Shown here: positions 53,801-62,610 of the stretch, piece by piece
Position numbering within the stretch: the first letter of the stretch is position 1
Layout: the number at the start of each line of letters is the position of its first letter
Source of the DNA: an uncultured Pelagibacteraceae bacterium
GTDB taxonomy: Bacteria; Pseudomonadota; Alphaproteobacteria; Pelagibacterales; Pelagibacteraceae
Direction of reading: 5' to 3'
Length of the DNA stretch: 64,000 nt
Assembly (NCBI GenBank): GCA_902604305.1
Contig: CACKXS010000004.1
Location: 1-64,000 of the forward strand
Translations under genes and position numbers: made by a program
The notes under the pieces: generated by a model
Databases searched by the model: none
Told to the model about the DNA's origin: nothing
What the model saw: only the letters and a program-made list of their open reading frames with translations

Positions 53801-55197
53801 TATTTAATATATTTTGGTAAATCTCTAATCCAATTAGAGATTGATCCAGCGCCCATTCCTATTACTATTTTATTGCCATATATATTTTGTTTCACATATT
53901 TTATTAAATCTAAATTATTATTAATTAATATTAATTTTACTTTTGAATTTTTAATTATTTTTTTGGCAAAGCTATTATAACTAAATCCTAATTTTATATT
54001 TTCACCTGCTTTATATATTGGGCATAAAATCAAAGTATTTGCTTTTTTAAATGATTTTGAAAATTCTTCATTTAAATTTTTTACTCTAGAAATTCTATGA
54101 GGTTGAAATATACATTCAATTTCTTTATCTTTATAAACATTTCTTACACCTTCAAGAACTTCGGAAATCTCTGTTGGATGATGTGCATAATCATCAAAAA
54201 ATGTAACATTTTGATATGAAAAAACTTTAGTAAATCTTCTTTGAACTCCAGAAAATTTTTTTAAACCTTTTTTTATAATATTAATTGGTATACCAACTGA
54301 AAATGCAACAGCTGCGGCTGCAGTTGAATTTCTTATATTGTGTAAACCAATAAGAGGTATTTTTATATTTTTAATAAAATTAATTTTTGTTCCAGGTAAA
54401 TTTATTTTTATGTCAAATTTTGAATAATTTTCATTTTGTGAAATATTAAATATTTTAAAATTTGACAATTTATTTGTACCATAGGTATTATAATTTAAAT
54501 TCTTAATTTTTTTTATTACATCTCTATTGTTTTGATCATCAAAGCATATGAAAGTTTTTCCAAATGATGGTGTTTTTTCAATAAAATTAATAAAATTTTT
54601 TTTTAGAACATCTAAAGATTTATAATAATCTAAATGCTCTTTATCAATATTTGTAACTATTGAGTAAGTTGACGGAATTTTTGTGAAACTTCCATCAGAT
54701 TCATCTGACTCTAAAATACACCAATCACTTTTCCCTAATTTTGCAGAACCGCTAAATGAATTTAAAACTCCACCATTAATTACTGTTGGATCTATTTTTG
54801 CATGTGTAAATATACTTGATATTAATGAAGTGGTAGTAGTTTTGCCATGTGATCCTGCTACTACAACATTTTTCATTAAGGAGACAACGTTTGCCAACAT
54901 TTCTCCTCTTTTATAAATTGGAATTCTTTTTTTTTTTGCAAATAATAATTCAGGATTATTTTTTTTAATGGCAGATGAAATGACTAAAATAGTCGATTTA
55001 TTAATGTTTTGTATTTTATGTCCTATGTATACCTTAATTTTTTTTTGTTTAATTCTTTCAATATTCTTATTATTAGCAATATCACTTCCTTGTACTTTAA
55101 AGCCTAAGTCTTTCATTATAACTGCTAAACCACTCATGCCAATTCCACCAATTCCAACAAAATGGATTAATTCTGATTTTGCTAATTTAATTTTCAT
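53800..55197 (-). CDS. murC: UDP-N-acetylmuramate-L-alanine ligase
   Basis: This 465-residue Mur ligase has the NAD-like start LIHFVGIGGIGMSGLAVIM, the ATP P-loop VVVAGSHGKTTTTSLIS, SDESDGSFTKIPSTYSIVTNIDKEHLDYY, GVQRRFTKVFSY and the DDYAHHPTEISEVL motif. It adds L-alanine to UDP-MurNAc, the first amino acid of the peptide stem. It overlaps murG by 11 bp and murB by 1 base. Normal length and all motifs present. Confidence 0.98.
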   Translation of the reverse strand: MKIKLAKSELIHFVGIGGIGMSGLAVIMKDLGFKVQGSDIANNKNIERIKQKKIKVYIGHKIQNINKSTILVISSAIKKNNPELLFAKKKRIPIYKRGEMLANVVSLMKNVVVAGSHGKTTTTSLISSIFTHAKIDPTVINGGVLNSFSGSAKLGKSDWCILESDESDGSFTKIPSTYSIVTNIDKEHLDYYKSLDVLKKNFINFIEKTPSFGKTFICFDDQNNRDVIKKIKNLNYNTYGTNKLSNFKIFNISQNENYSKFDIKINLPGTKINFIKNIKIPLIGLHNIRNSTAAAAVAFSVGIPINIIKKGLKKFSGVQRRFTKVFSYQNVTFFDDYAHHPTEISEVLEGVRNVYKDKEIECIFQPHRISRVKNLNEEFSKSFKKANTLILCPIYKAGENIKLGFSYNSFAKKIIKNSKVKLILINNNLDLIKYVKQNIYGNKIVIGMGAGSISNWIRDLPKYIK

Positions 55198-56266
55198 TTA
55201 TTATAGCTAATAACTTTTGATTTATATTATTCCAGGTGTTTTGATAAGAAAATTCACACATATTGTTTTTTTTTTCAAAATAATTTTCAGAATTTTGTAT
55301 TATATTTAGAATAAGTTGTTTTAAATTATCTTTACTGTAATCTGACTGATTAACTATCCAACAAAATTTTTTATCATAATAATTTTTAGCATTAAAAAAT
55401 TGATGATTATCTTTCGATTTGGGAAGAGGTATCGCAATGAAAGGAATTTCAAAAAAAATTAATTCTGAAATTGTAGAAGCTCCCGATCTTGTAATTGCCA
55501 AATCTGCTCTACTATATTTTTTAAAAATTTGTTCATCAAAACTAAATAGTTCATTTTCTAATTCATTTTCCTCATATTTTTTTTTAAGTAATTTTTTTTT
55601 ATTTTCGTCTGTTATTTGTTGAATTAATGAAATTTTATAATTTTTAGACAAATTAATCATTAGTTCACTGATTTCATTATCAAAAAATTCTGATCCTTGG
55701 CTACCTCCTATGATTAAAATTGTAAATTTTTTTTTAATTTTATTTTTAATTTTTTTTTTTTCTTCATAAATCTCTTTTCTTAACAATGGATTAATTACTG
55801 CTAATTTATTTTTATATTTCTCAGGAAAATTGATTAATTTATTTGAATAACAAATAATTTTTTCAGAAAACTTGAGAAAATATTTATTTGATCTACCTAT
55901 TACCATGTTGGGTTCAAATAAATAAGTTTTAATATTTAATACTTTTGCAGACAAGCATAAAGGTAAAGACATATATCCACCAGTGCTAATTAAAATGTCA
56001 ATATTATTTTTTTTAATAAAAAAAAATGATTTAAAAAATGAAATTATTAAAAAAAATATTATGTTAGGTATTTTAAATAAGTTTTTTGAAATTCTTGGTA
56101 TCTCAATTAATTTAAAATTATAATCCTTATTATTAATAAATTTAGATCCTCTTTTATCTGATGTTAAAAATATATCATAATCATTCTTAAGATGTTCGTA
56201 TAAAGTAATTGCAGGAATGGTATGTCCACCGGAACCTCCTGTGCTAATTAATATATTTTTTTTCAC
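55187..56266 (-). CDS. murG: UDP-GlcNAc:lipid I N-acetylglucosaminyltransferase
   Basis: This 359-residue GT28 protein begins NILISTGGSGGHTIPAITLYEHL (glycine-rich loop 1). It has STGGYMSLPLCLSAK, TILIIGGSQGSEFFDNEIS (loop 2), and ADLAITRSGASTISELIFFEIPFIAIPLP with the UDP-GlcNAc-binding acidic residue. It makes lipid II at the inner face of the membrane. The sequence is very lysine- and isoleucine-rich, as elsewhere in this genome. It overlaps ftsW by 1 base and murC by 11 bp. Confidence 0.97.
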   Translation of the reverse strand: MKKNILISTGGSGGHTIPAITLYEHLKNDYDIFLTSDKRGSKFINNKDYNFKLIEIPRISKNLFKIPNIIFFLIISFFKSFFFIKKNNIDILISTGGYMSLPLCLSAKVLNIKTYLFEPNMVIGRSNKYFLKFSEKIICYSNKLINFPEKYKNKLAVINPLLRKEIYEEKKKIKNKIKKKFTILIIGGSQGSEFFDNEISELMINLSKNYKISLIQQITDENKKKLLKKKYEENELENELFSFDEQIFKKYSRADLAITRSGASTISELIFFEIPFIAIPLPKSKDNHQFFNAKNYYDKKFCWIVNQSDYSKDNLKQLILNIIQNSENYFEKKNNMCEFSYQNTWNNINQKLLAIINEN

Positions 56267-57387
56267 TAACTTATTTTTCTTCTCGTTAAATTTAATATAA
56301 TTCCAGCCAATATAGATGTACTTATTATCGAAGAACCTCCATAACTTAAGAAAGGCAATGTCATTCCGGTAGTTGGTAATAATCTAATATTAACTCCAAT
56401 ATGAATAAAAGTTTGGAACAAAATAATTGTAGTTATTCCAACTAAAATTAATTTAACCTTATCTTCATTCTCATTATCTGTTTTTTTTAATATACAATAA
56501 GAAAGTATTAAAAAAATCATCATAATTAGTAAAACAATTATTACTCCAAATTCTTCTGAGATTACTGAAATAATATAATCTGTGTGAGCTTCTGGTACTT
56601 TTGAATTTAAAGTGCCTTCGCCTATACCTTGTCCAAAAAAACCACCATTAGATATAGCTTCGGAAGCCCTTTCAGATTGATAATTATTTCCTGAGGTTGG
56701 ATTTATAAATGAAAATAGTCTTTGTTTTATGTACTCAAATTTTGAAACATACAATATCAGATAAGTTAATACTGAAAAAGTTAATGTAAAAAAAACAAAC
56801 AAGAATAATAAATTAATTCCTGATACAAATATTAAAGAAAACCAAGTAAGTATTATTAGTATAGTTTGTCCTATATCAGGTTGAGAAATCAAAAACAAAA
56901 TTACTGGTATAATTATCAATAAACTAAATAAATATTTAAAATAAAGATGTTTTTCATAATTAAGAGTAAAAATAGTTGAAATTATAATTATCAAAAAAGG
57001 TTTAAGAATTTCAATTGGCTGAAACCTTGGCATCATGGGTAGATCTATCCATCTCGCTGATCCTTTTACTTCTTCACCTATAAATGGAACTAAAGCTAGA
57101 AATATAAAAAAAATAAAAAATAAATATTTAGAAATTTGAAATAATTTTTTTTGTTCAATAGCAGAGAATGTAATTAAAATAAAAACTCCTAGAATAATAA
57201 AGAATAAATGTTTTATAAAAAAATAATAAGTATTAGTATTTAGTTTATCTGAAGCAATTATTGAAGTTGAAACTAATGAAAAAAATAAACCAAGGCCAAA
57301 AAGTAACAGAATTAAAAATAAAATGAATTTATCAATATTTTTCCACCAGCCATAATACAAATTAAATATTTTGTTTAAATCAAGCAT
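56266..57387 (-). CDS. ftsW: Peptidoglycan glycosyltransferase FtsW (SEDS)
   Basis: This 373-residue SEDS protein has about ten membrane segments. Signatures include WIDLPMMPRFQPIEILKPFLII, ISQPDIGQTILIILTW, NYQSERASEAISNGGFFGQGIGEG (large periplasmic loop with the catalytic Asp region), LPEAHTDYIISVISEE and GMTLPFLSYGGSSIISTSI. It polymerises lipid II at the septum with FtsI. The AHTDFI-type loop and FLSYGGSS motif distinguish it from MurJ. It overlaps murD by 8 bp and murG by 1 base. Confidence 0.96.
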   Translation of the reverse strand: MLDLNKIFNLYYGWWKNIDKFILFLILLLFGLGLFFSLVSTSIIASDKLNTNTYYFFIKHLFFIILGVFILITFSAIEQKKLFQISKYLFFIFFIFLALVPFIGEEVKGSARWIDLPMMPRFQPIEILKPFLIIIISTIFTLNYEKHLYFKYLFSLLIIIPVILFLISQPDIGQTILIILTWFSLIFVSGINLLFLFVFFTLTFSVLTYLILYVSKFEYIKQRLFSFINPTSGNNYQSERASEAISNGGFFGQGIGEGTLNSKVPEAHTDYIISVISEEFGVIIVLLIMMIFLILSYCILKKTDNENEDKVKLILVGITTIILFQTFIHIGVNIRLLPTTGMTLPFLSYGGSSIISTSILAGIILNLTRRKIS

Positions 57388-58672
57388 TTATTTTTTTTAT
57401 AAATTTATTTTTCTTTATTAAATAGTTAAAATAATTTCCTCTATCTTCAAAGTTTTTAAATTTATCAAAAGATGCTGCGGAAGGGCTAAATAAAATATAA
57501 GAATGCTTATATTTTTCTAATTTAATTTCTTGAGCTATTTTTTTTAAAATATTTTCTAAATTTTTATATGTATTTGATTTTATTTTATTATTTAATTTTT
57601 TTTCAAAAAAATTCTTATCTTTTCCAAAAATATAACCTTTAATATTTTTATAATATTTAGATGATAGCTCAAGTTTATCACCTTTTTTTGATAATCCACC
57701 AAGTATCCAAAAAATATTCTTATATGATTTAAGTAAATTTACACTTGAAGAAAAGCTTGTAGATTTTGAATCATTTATAATAGTAACAAAATTATTTTTA
57801 TAAATAACTTGTTGTCTAAAATCTAAACCTTTAAATCTATTTACTGTATTAAATAATCTCGATTTATTTAGTTTATAAACTTTTGCAAACTCAAGTATAA
57901 AAGATAAATTTGTTAAATTATTAATATTGTCAAAATAGCTATTAGAAATTAATTTTTTTATCTTATTAAAATTTGTGTTTACCTTAATAATTTTTGAGTT
58001 AATTTTATGTTTTCTGATTTGTTGATTTAAATATTTATTATTTTCTACAAAAGAATAAAAATTTTTATTTTGATTTAGTATAAGTTTAAATTTAGCACTT
58101 GCATAATTTTGAATTGTTTTATGCCTTTCCAAATGATCTGGTCTAATATTTAATATAAACGCATAATCAGTCTTAAAATATTGGCTATAATCAATTTGAT
58201 AAGAAGAAGCCTCTATTACAAAAATAGTGTTAGGGTTTATTTTAATTCTAGATAAAACTGGTATGCCAATATTTCCAATAAGTTTAACATCTTTATTTTG
58301 TTCTTTTAAAATTTTAAATAGTAATTTTGCTGTTGTTGATTTTCCATTTGTACCTGTAATAGTAATTTTCAAATTTTTTGGATTATTCAAATGAAAAATA
58401 TCAAGATCAGTAACTATTTTTTTTCTGTTCTTTTTTATATAATTTTTTAATTTGCATTTATTTATATCAATCCCTGGGCTTAAAACTATATAATCAAATT
58501 CTGATATTCTTATCTTTTTAAAAGAAATAGAAGATTTTTTAACTTTTTTAATATCGTCATAAATCGAAATTTTATTATTTTTTTTTAAATATTTAAAAGA
58601 AGCTTGCCCACTTTTACCATAACCATAAATAAGAATTTTTTTATTTTTTAGATTATCTTTTAAATTAAACAT
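57380..58672 (-). CDS. murD: UDP-N-acetylmuramoylalanine-D-glutamate ligase
   Basis: This 430-residue Mur ligase has the start KILIYGYGKSGQASFKYL, P-loop ITITGTNGKSTTAKLLFKIL, IGNIGIPVLS, NIRPDHLERHKTIQNYASAK and the late INDSKSTSFSSSVNLLKSY with the C-terminal domain. It adds D-glutamate to UDP-MurNAc-L-Ala. The start overlaps mraY by 1 base and the end overlaps ftsW by 8 bp. All expected motifs are in order, though the linker regions are unusually lysine-rich. Confidence 0.96.
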   Translation of the reverse strand: MFNLKDNLKNKKILIYGYGKSGQASFKYLKKNNKISIYDDIKKVKKSSISFKKIRISEFDYIVLSPGIDINKCKLKNYIKKNRKKIVTDLDIFHLNNPKNLKITITGTNGKSTTAKLLFKILKEQNKDVKLIGNIGIPVLSRIKINPNTIFVIEASSYQIDYSQYFKTDYAFILNIRPDHLERHKTIQNYASAKFKLILNQNKNFYSFVENNKYLNQQIRKHKINSKIIKVNTNFNKIKKLISNSYFDNINNLTNLSFILEFAKVYKLNKSRLFNTVNRFKGLDFRQQVIYKNNFVTIINDSKSTSFSSSVNLLKSYKNIFWILGGLSKKGDKLELSSKYYKNIKGYIFGKDKNFFEKKLNNKIKSNTYKNLENILKKIAQEIKLEKYKHSYILFSPSAASFDKFKNFEDRGNYFNYLIKKNKFIKKINA

Positions 58673-59757
58673 TATCTTAATTTAAGAGTAGCCAATCCTA
58701 TCATTGCTAAAATGATTGATATGATCCAAAACCTTACAACCACAGTTGATTCTGCCCATCCTTTTTTTTCAAAATGGTGGTGTATCGGTGCCATTTTAAA
58801 AATTCGTTTTCCTGTTAACTTAAACGAAATAACTTGTACTATTACCGAAACCGCCTCCAAAACAAACAAACCTCCTGTTATTGCTAGAACAATCTCATGT
58901 TTGGTTATTATGCCTACTGCTCCTAAAGAGCCGCCTAAAGCCAGTGAACCTGTATCTCCCATAAATATTTTTGCTGGTGGAGCATTAAACCAAAGGAAAC
59001 CAATGCATGCACCTATAATTGAACCACAAAAAACGGCTACTTCTCCAACATCTTTAATGTAAGGAATATGCAAATATTCTGAAAATACTATGTTTCCTGT
59101 AACATAACTTATAAATGCAAAACAAGATGCAACCAATATTATTGGAACAGTGGCTAATCCATCTAAACCATCTGTTAAATTAACTGCATTTGAAGATCCA
59201 ACAATTATAAATAAATAAAATGGAATAAAAAACCAACCAAGATTAATTACTAAATTTTTAAAAAATGGGAAATAAAGATTTTTTAATTCAGCAGAATTTG
59301 CGTGATAAGTAAGTATATAAATTCCAATTAAAGCTATTATAATTTGTGAAGTCAGTTTAAATCTAAATGAAACTCCACCAGAGTTACCACTCTTAATTTT
59401 CTTGTAATCATCGTATGCTCCTAGAATTCCTAGGCCACCTACAATAAATATTAAAAACCAATTATAAGGATTTGATAAATCAGACCACAACAATACACCT
59501 GAAAAAATTCCTATCAATATGAGAACGCCCCCCATTGTTGGTGTTCCAATTTTTTTTACAATATGGTCAGACGGACCGTCAGACCTAATTGGATTATGAA
59601 TTTTTTTACTTGAAAAATAATTAATTATTGGACTCCCAATTAAAAAAACTATCAACATTGAAGTAAACATTGATAAACCAGTTCTTACTGTCAAATATCT
59701 AAAAACATTAAAGATAGGGTAGTTATCTACGAGGTTTGTAAATAAACTATACAGCAT
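58672..59757 (-). CDS. mraY: Phospho-N-acetylmuramoyl-pentapeptide transferase
   Basis: This 361-residue enzyme has ten membrane helices and the MraY loops: GTPTMGGVLIL, GAYDDYKKIKSGNSGGVSFRFK, NLTDGLDGLATVPI (metal-binding Asp pair), MGDTGSLALGGSLGAVG, and APIHHHFEKKGWAESTVVVRFWI. It transfers phospho-MurNAc-pentapeptide to undecaprenyl phosphate to form lipid I. Its start overlaps the murEF stop by 11 bp, so coupled translation within the dcw cluster is expected. Confidence 0.97.
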   Translation of the reverse strand: MLYSLFTNLVDNYPIFNVFRYLTVRTGLSMFTSMLIVFLIGSPIINYFSSKKIHNPIRSDGPSDHIVKKIGTPTMGGVLILIGIFSGVLLWSDLSNPYNWFLIFIVGGLGILGAYDDYKKIKSGNSGGVSFRFKLTSQIIIALIGIYILTYHANSAELKNLYFPFFKNLVINLGWFFIPFYLFIIVGSSNAVNLTDGLDGLATVPIILVASCFAFISYVTGNIVFSEYLHIPYIKDVGEVAVFCGSIIGACIGFLWFNAPPAKIFMGDTGSLALGGSLGAVGIITKHEIVLAITGGLFVLEAVSVIVQVISFKLTGKRIFKMAPIHHHFEKKGWAESTVVVRFWIISIILAMIGLATLKLR

Positions 59758-62593
59758 AAATTTTTCCTTTTTTTATATTTAAAGCAACACTATTAAGGCC
59801 AGTAGAATTGGAAGCTTTTATCATTAAATGATCATTATTATTTAAATCGTTTTTAATCAAATGATATATTTCATTTTTATCTCTTAAAATTCGACCTCTT
59901 TTTTTTCTATCAATAGCATAAAAAGTTTCTTTTATGTCATTTCCAATTACATAAACTTTTTTTATTGAAGTTTTATTGATAATTTTAGACATTTTTTTGT
60001 GCAATTTTTTTGAAAATTTTCCAAGCTCGAGCATATCTCCTAATATTAAATATTTATTACTTTGATTTTCTTTATTAAAATTTTCGACAGCGAACTTTAA
60101 AGAAAGAGGGTTAGAATTATAGCTTTCATCAGTTAAGTAAATTACTTTATCATTAAGCCTTACTTTTACTATGTCGCCTCGAGAAGATGGTATTTTAAAG
60201 TTATAAAATAATTTTTCATCAATATAATTTAAATCATAAAATTCAGAAATTATAGCTATTGATGCTAAAATATTGTTCAAATAAGGATGTAAATTTTTTT
60301 TAATTAAAAAACCTTTAGTTTTATTTTTATTTTTAATAAAAATTTTAGAATTAGTTTTATTTGATATTATTTTTTTAATATATACATCAGATAAAGAATT
60401 TTTTTTACTAAAAGAAATAACATTAATATTTTTTTTTATTGCAATTTTTTTTATAAAGTAAAAATAATCATCATCTTGATTAAGTATAACTTTTCCACCT
60501 TCTGTTATATTATTAATGATTTCAGATTTTGCCTTTGCAATTCCTTCAAGACTATTAAAATTTTTAATGTGCGCATATGATATATTGGTAATTATACCAA
60601 AATCTGGTCTTATTATTTTTGTCAAATAATCAATTTCACCTGCTTTATCCATTCCGGCTTCAAGAACTGCGAACGTATCATTTTTTTTTACATTAAATAA
60701 ACTTAGTGGAACACCATATTTGTTATTAAAGGAATTATTTGATTTTGTAGTTGGTGCCAATTTACTTAAACAGAATGCTAGTAAATCCTTTAAAGACGTT
60801 TTTCCTGAGCTGCCAGTAATAGAAATAAATTTTGCATTTGAAATTTTTCTTACATCTTTAGATGCATTAATTAAAACTCTAAGTGTATTATTTATTTTAA
60901 TTTTTTTTAATTTATTTAATTTTCCTAATTTATTTACTATTGCTAAAGAAGCACCTTTTTTAATTGCTTCATCTGCGTAATTATTTCCATCGTTTTTAGG
61001 CCCTTTAATTGCAAAAAAAATATCATTTTTTTTAATATTTTTTGAATTTATTGATGCCTTGTTAATTTTCAAATTTTTACTTACCGAATTTAAATTGCAT
61101 TGCTCGTGCAAGATATTCGCTTTCCAATTTTTAAATAATTTTTTATTTTTTAAATTAATTGCTTTTAAAATACATTTTTTGTCTGAAAAAAATTTTTTGT
61201 TTCCTTTATATTCTTGATAGATTTCATGACCTTTGCCTGCAACTACTAATATATCTCCGGATTTTAAACTTTCTATTGCCATTTTTATTGCTTTTTCTCT
61301 CGATGCAATTTCAACTAATTTAAATCTAGATATTTTTTTTTTTATTAGATTTCTTATTTTTTTTGGATTTTCATATCTTGGATTATCATCTGTTAAAAAT
61401 ATCTTGTCGCAATAATTATTTGCAATTTTACCCATTATAGATCTTTTATCTTTGTCTCTATCTCCTCCACATCCAAAAACAATTCTTATAGAGCTATGAC
61501 TAAACTGTTCTTTTATACTTTTCAAAGTATGCTTTAATGCATCTGGTGTGTGGGCATAGTCTAGAATTACTTTTGAGTTATTTTTTATATTACCAACATT
61601 CTCTAATCTTCCTTCAACAGCCTTTATTTCACTCATTAACTCAATTATTTTGCTAAATTTAATTTTACTTTTACTTGCTGCTAAAGCTGCAAATAGAAGG
61701 TTTCTAACTTGAATTTTTCCAATTAAATTTGTGGTAAATGAGTATTTTTGTTTATTAAATTCAATTTCAATTTTTTGAAAATTTCCTAAATACTCATGTT
61801 TCTTTATTAATAAATTAGATTTTTTTTTTCCAATAGTTAATGATTTTAGATTTTTCTTTATACAGATTTTTTTAAGTATTTTTGATTCAGAAATATCATT
61901 ATCATATATTATATTTCCACCTTTTTTTGTAAGTTTATTGAATAGTATTAATTTAGAATTTAAATAATCTTTATACGTTTTATGGTAATCTAAGTGATCA
62001 CGAGATAAATTTGTAAAAATTGTTGTATCAAATCTTAATCCATTTAATCTATATTGTTTTAAACCATGGCTAGATGCCTCTAAAATAGTATTTCTTATTT
62101 TTTTTCTCTTTAATAGTGAAAGTGTTTTATGAATAGTGATAGAATCTAATGTTGTATTATCTGTTAACTTATTACTATTATTAGTTTTTATACCAAGAGT
62201 TCCAATTGTAGCAACCTTCAATTTTTTATTATTAAGTATTTGAAAATAGAAATTTGCTATTGAAGACTTGCCATTTGTTCCTGTTACAGCAACTAAGTTG
62301 GTTGGAATATTTTTATAATATTTTGAAGCGATTTCTGAGACTAATTTTCTAACATTTTTGTTATTAATAAATAAAATATCTTCTTTTTTTCCTTGAAAAT
62401 TTAAATCAGATACAATTGTTTTCGCACCATTATTAATCGCGCTATTAATAAATTTATTTCCATTTTTTTTTACCCCTCTTATTGAAAAAAAAATATCACC
62501 CTGTTTACATTTTCTGCTATCTAAACTTAAATTATTAAATTTATGTAAATAATATTCTTTAGGTAAGTTCTTGAATAATTTTCCAATGTACAT
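59747..62593 (-). CDS. murEF: Bifunctional MurE-MurF Mur ligase fusion
   Basis: This 948-residue chain joins two complete Mur ligases. Residues 1-485 are MurE: P-loop AVTGTNGKSS (105-111), TNLSRDHLDYHKT, DYAHTPDALK, meso-diaminopimelate selector DDNPR (402-406) and KGHEIYQ. Residues 487-948 are MurF: SKNIKKNDIFFAIKGPKNDGNNY, P-loop ITGSSGKTSLKD (594-602), NNSFNNKYGVPLSLF, LEAGMDKAGEIDYL and DESYNSNPLSLKFAV. The DDNPR motif predicts diaminopimelate-type peptidoglycan. The steps (adding diaminopimelate, then D-Ala-D-Ala) are adjacent in the pathway, and separate genes are the norm. There is no internal stop or ribosome site at the junction in the reading frame, so it is a true fusion. The start is 17 bases from ftsI. 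Confidence 0.95.
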   Translation of the reverse strand: MYIGKLFKNLPKEYYLHKFNNLSLDSRKCKQGDIFFSIRGVKKNGNKFINSAINNGAKTIVSDLNFQGKKEDILFINNKNVRKLVSEIASKYYKNIPTNLVAVTGTNGKSSIANFYFQILNNKKLKVATIGTLGIKTNNSNKLTDNTTLDSITIHKTLSLLKRKKIRNTILEASSHGLKQYRLNGLRFDTTIFTNLSRDHLDYHKTYKDYLNSKLILFNKLTKKGGNIIYDNDISESKILKKICIKKNLKSLTIGKKKSNLLIKKHEYLGNFQKIEIEFNKQKYSFTTNLIGKIQVRNLLFAALAASKSKIKFSKIIELMSEIKAVEGRLENVGNIKNNSKVILDYAHTPDALKHTLKSIKEQFSHSSIRIVFGCGGDRDKDKRSIMGKIANNYCDKIFLTDDNPRYENPKKIRNLIKKKISRFKLVEIASREKAIKMAIESLKSGDILVVAGKGHEIYQEYKGNKKFFSDKKCILKAINLKNKKLFKNWKANILHEQCNLNSVSKNLKINKASINSKNIKKNDIFFAIKGPKNDGNNYADEAIKKGASLAIVNKLGKLNKLKKIKINNTLRVLINASKDVRKISNAKFISITGSSGKTSLKDLLAFCLSKLAPTTKSNNSFNNKYGVPLSLFNVKKNDTFAVLEAGMDKAGEIDYLTKIIRPDFGIITNISYAHIKNFNSLEGIAKAKSEIINNITEGGKVILNQDDDYFYFIKKIAIKKNINVISFSKKNSLSDVYIKKIISNKTNSKIFIKNKNKTKGFLIKKNLHPYLNNILASIAIISEFYDLNYIDEKLFYNFKIPSSRGDIVKVRLNDKVIYLTDESYNSNPLSLKFAVENFNKENQSNKYLILGDMLELGKFSKKLHKKMSKIINKTSIKKVYVIGNDIKETFYAIDRKKRGRILRDKNEIYHLIKNDLNNNDHLMIKASNSTGLNSVALNIKKGKIYAV

Positions 62594-62610
62594 TTGATAA
62601 ATTTAAAATC

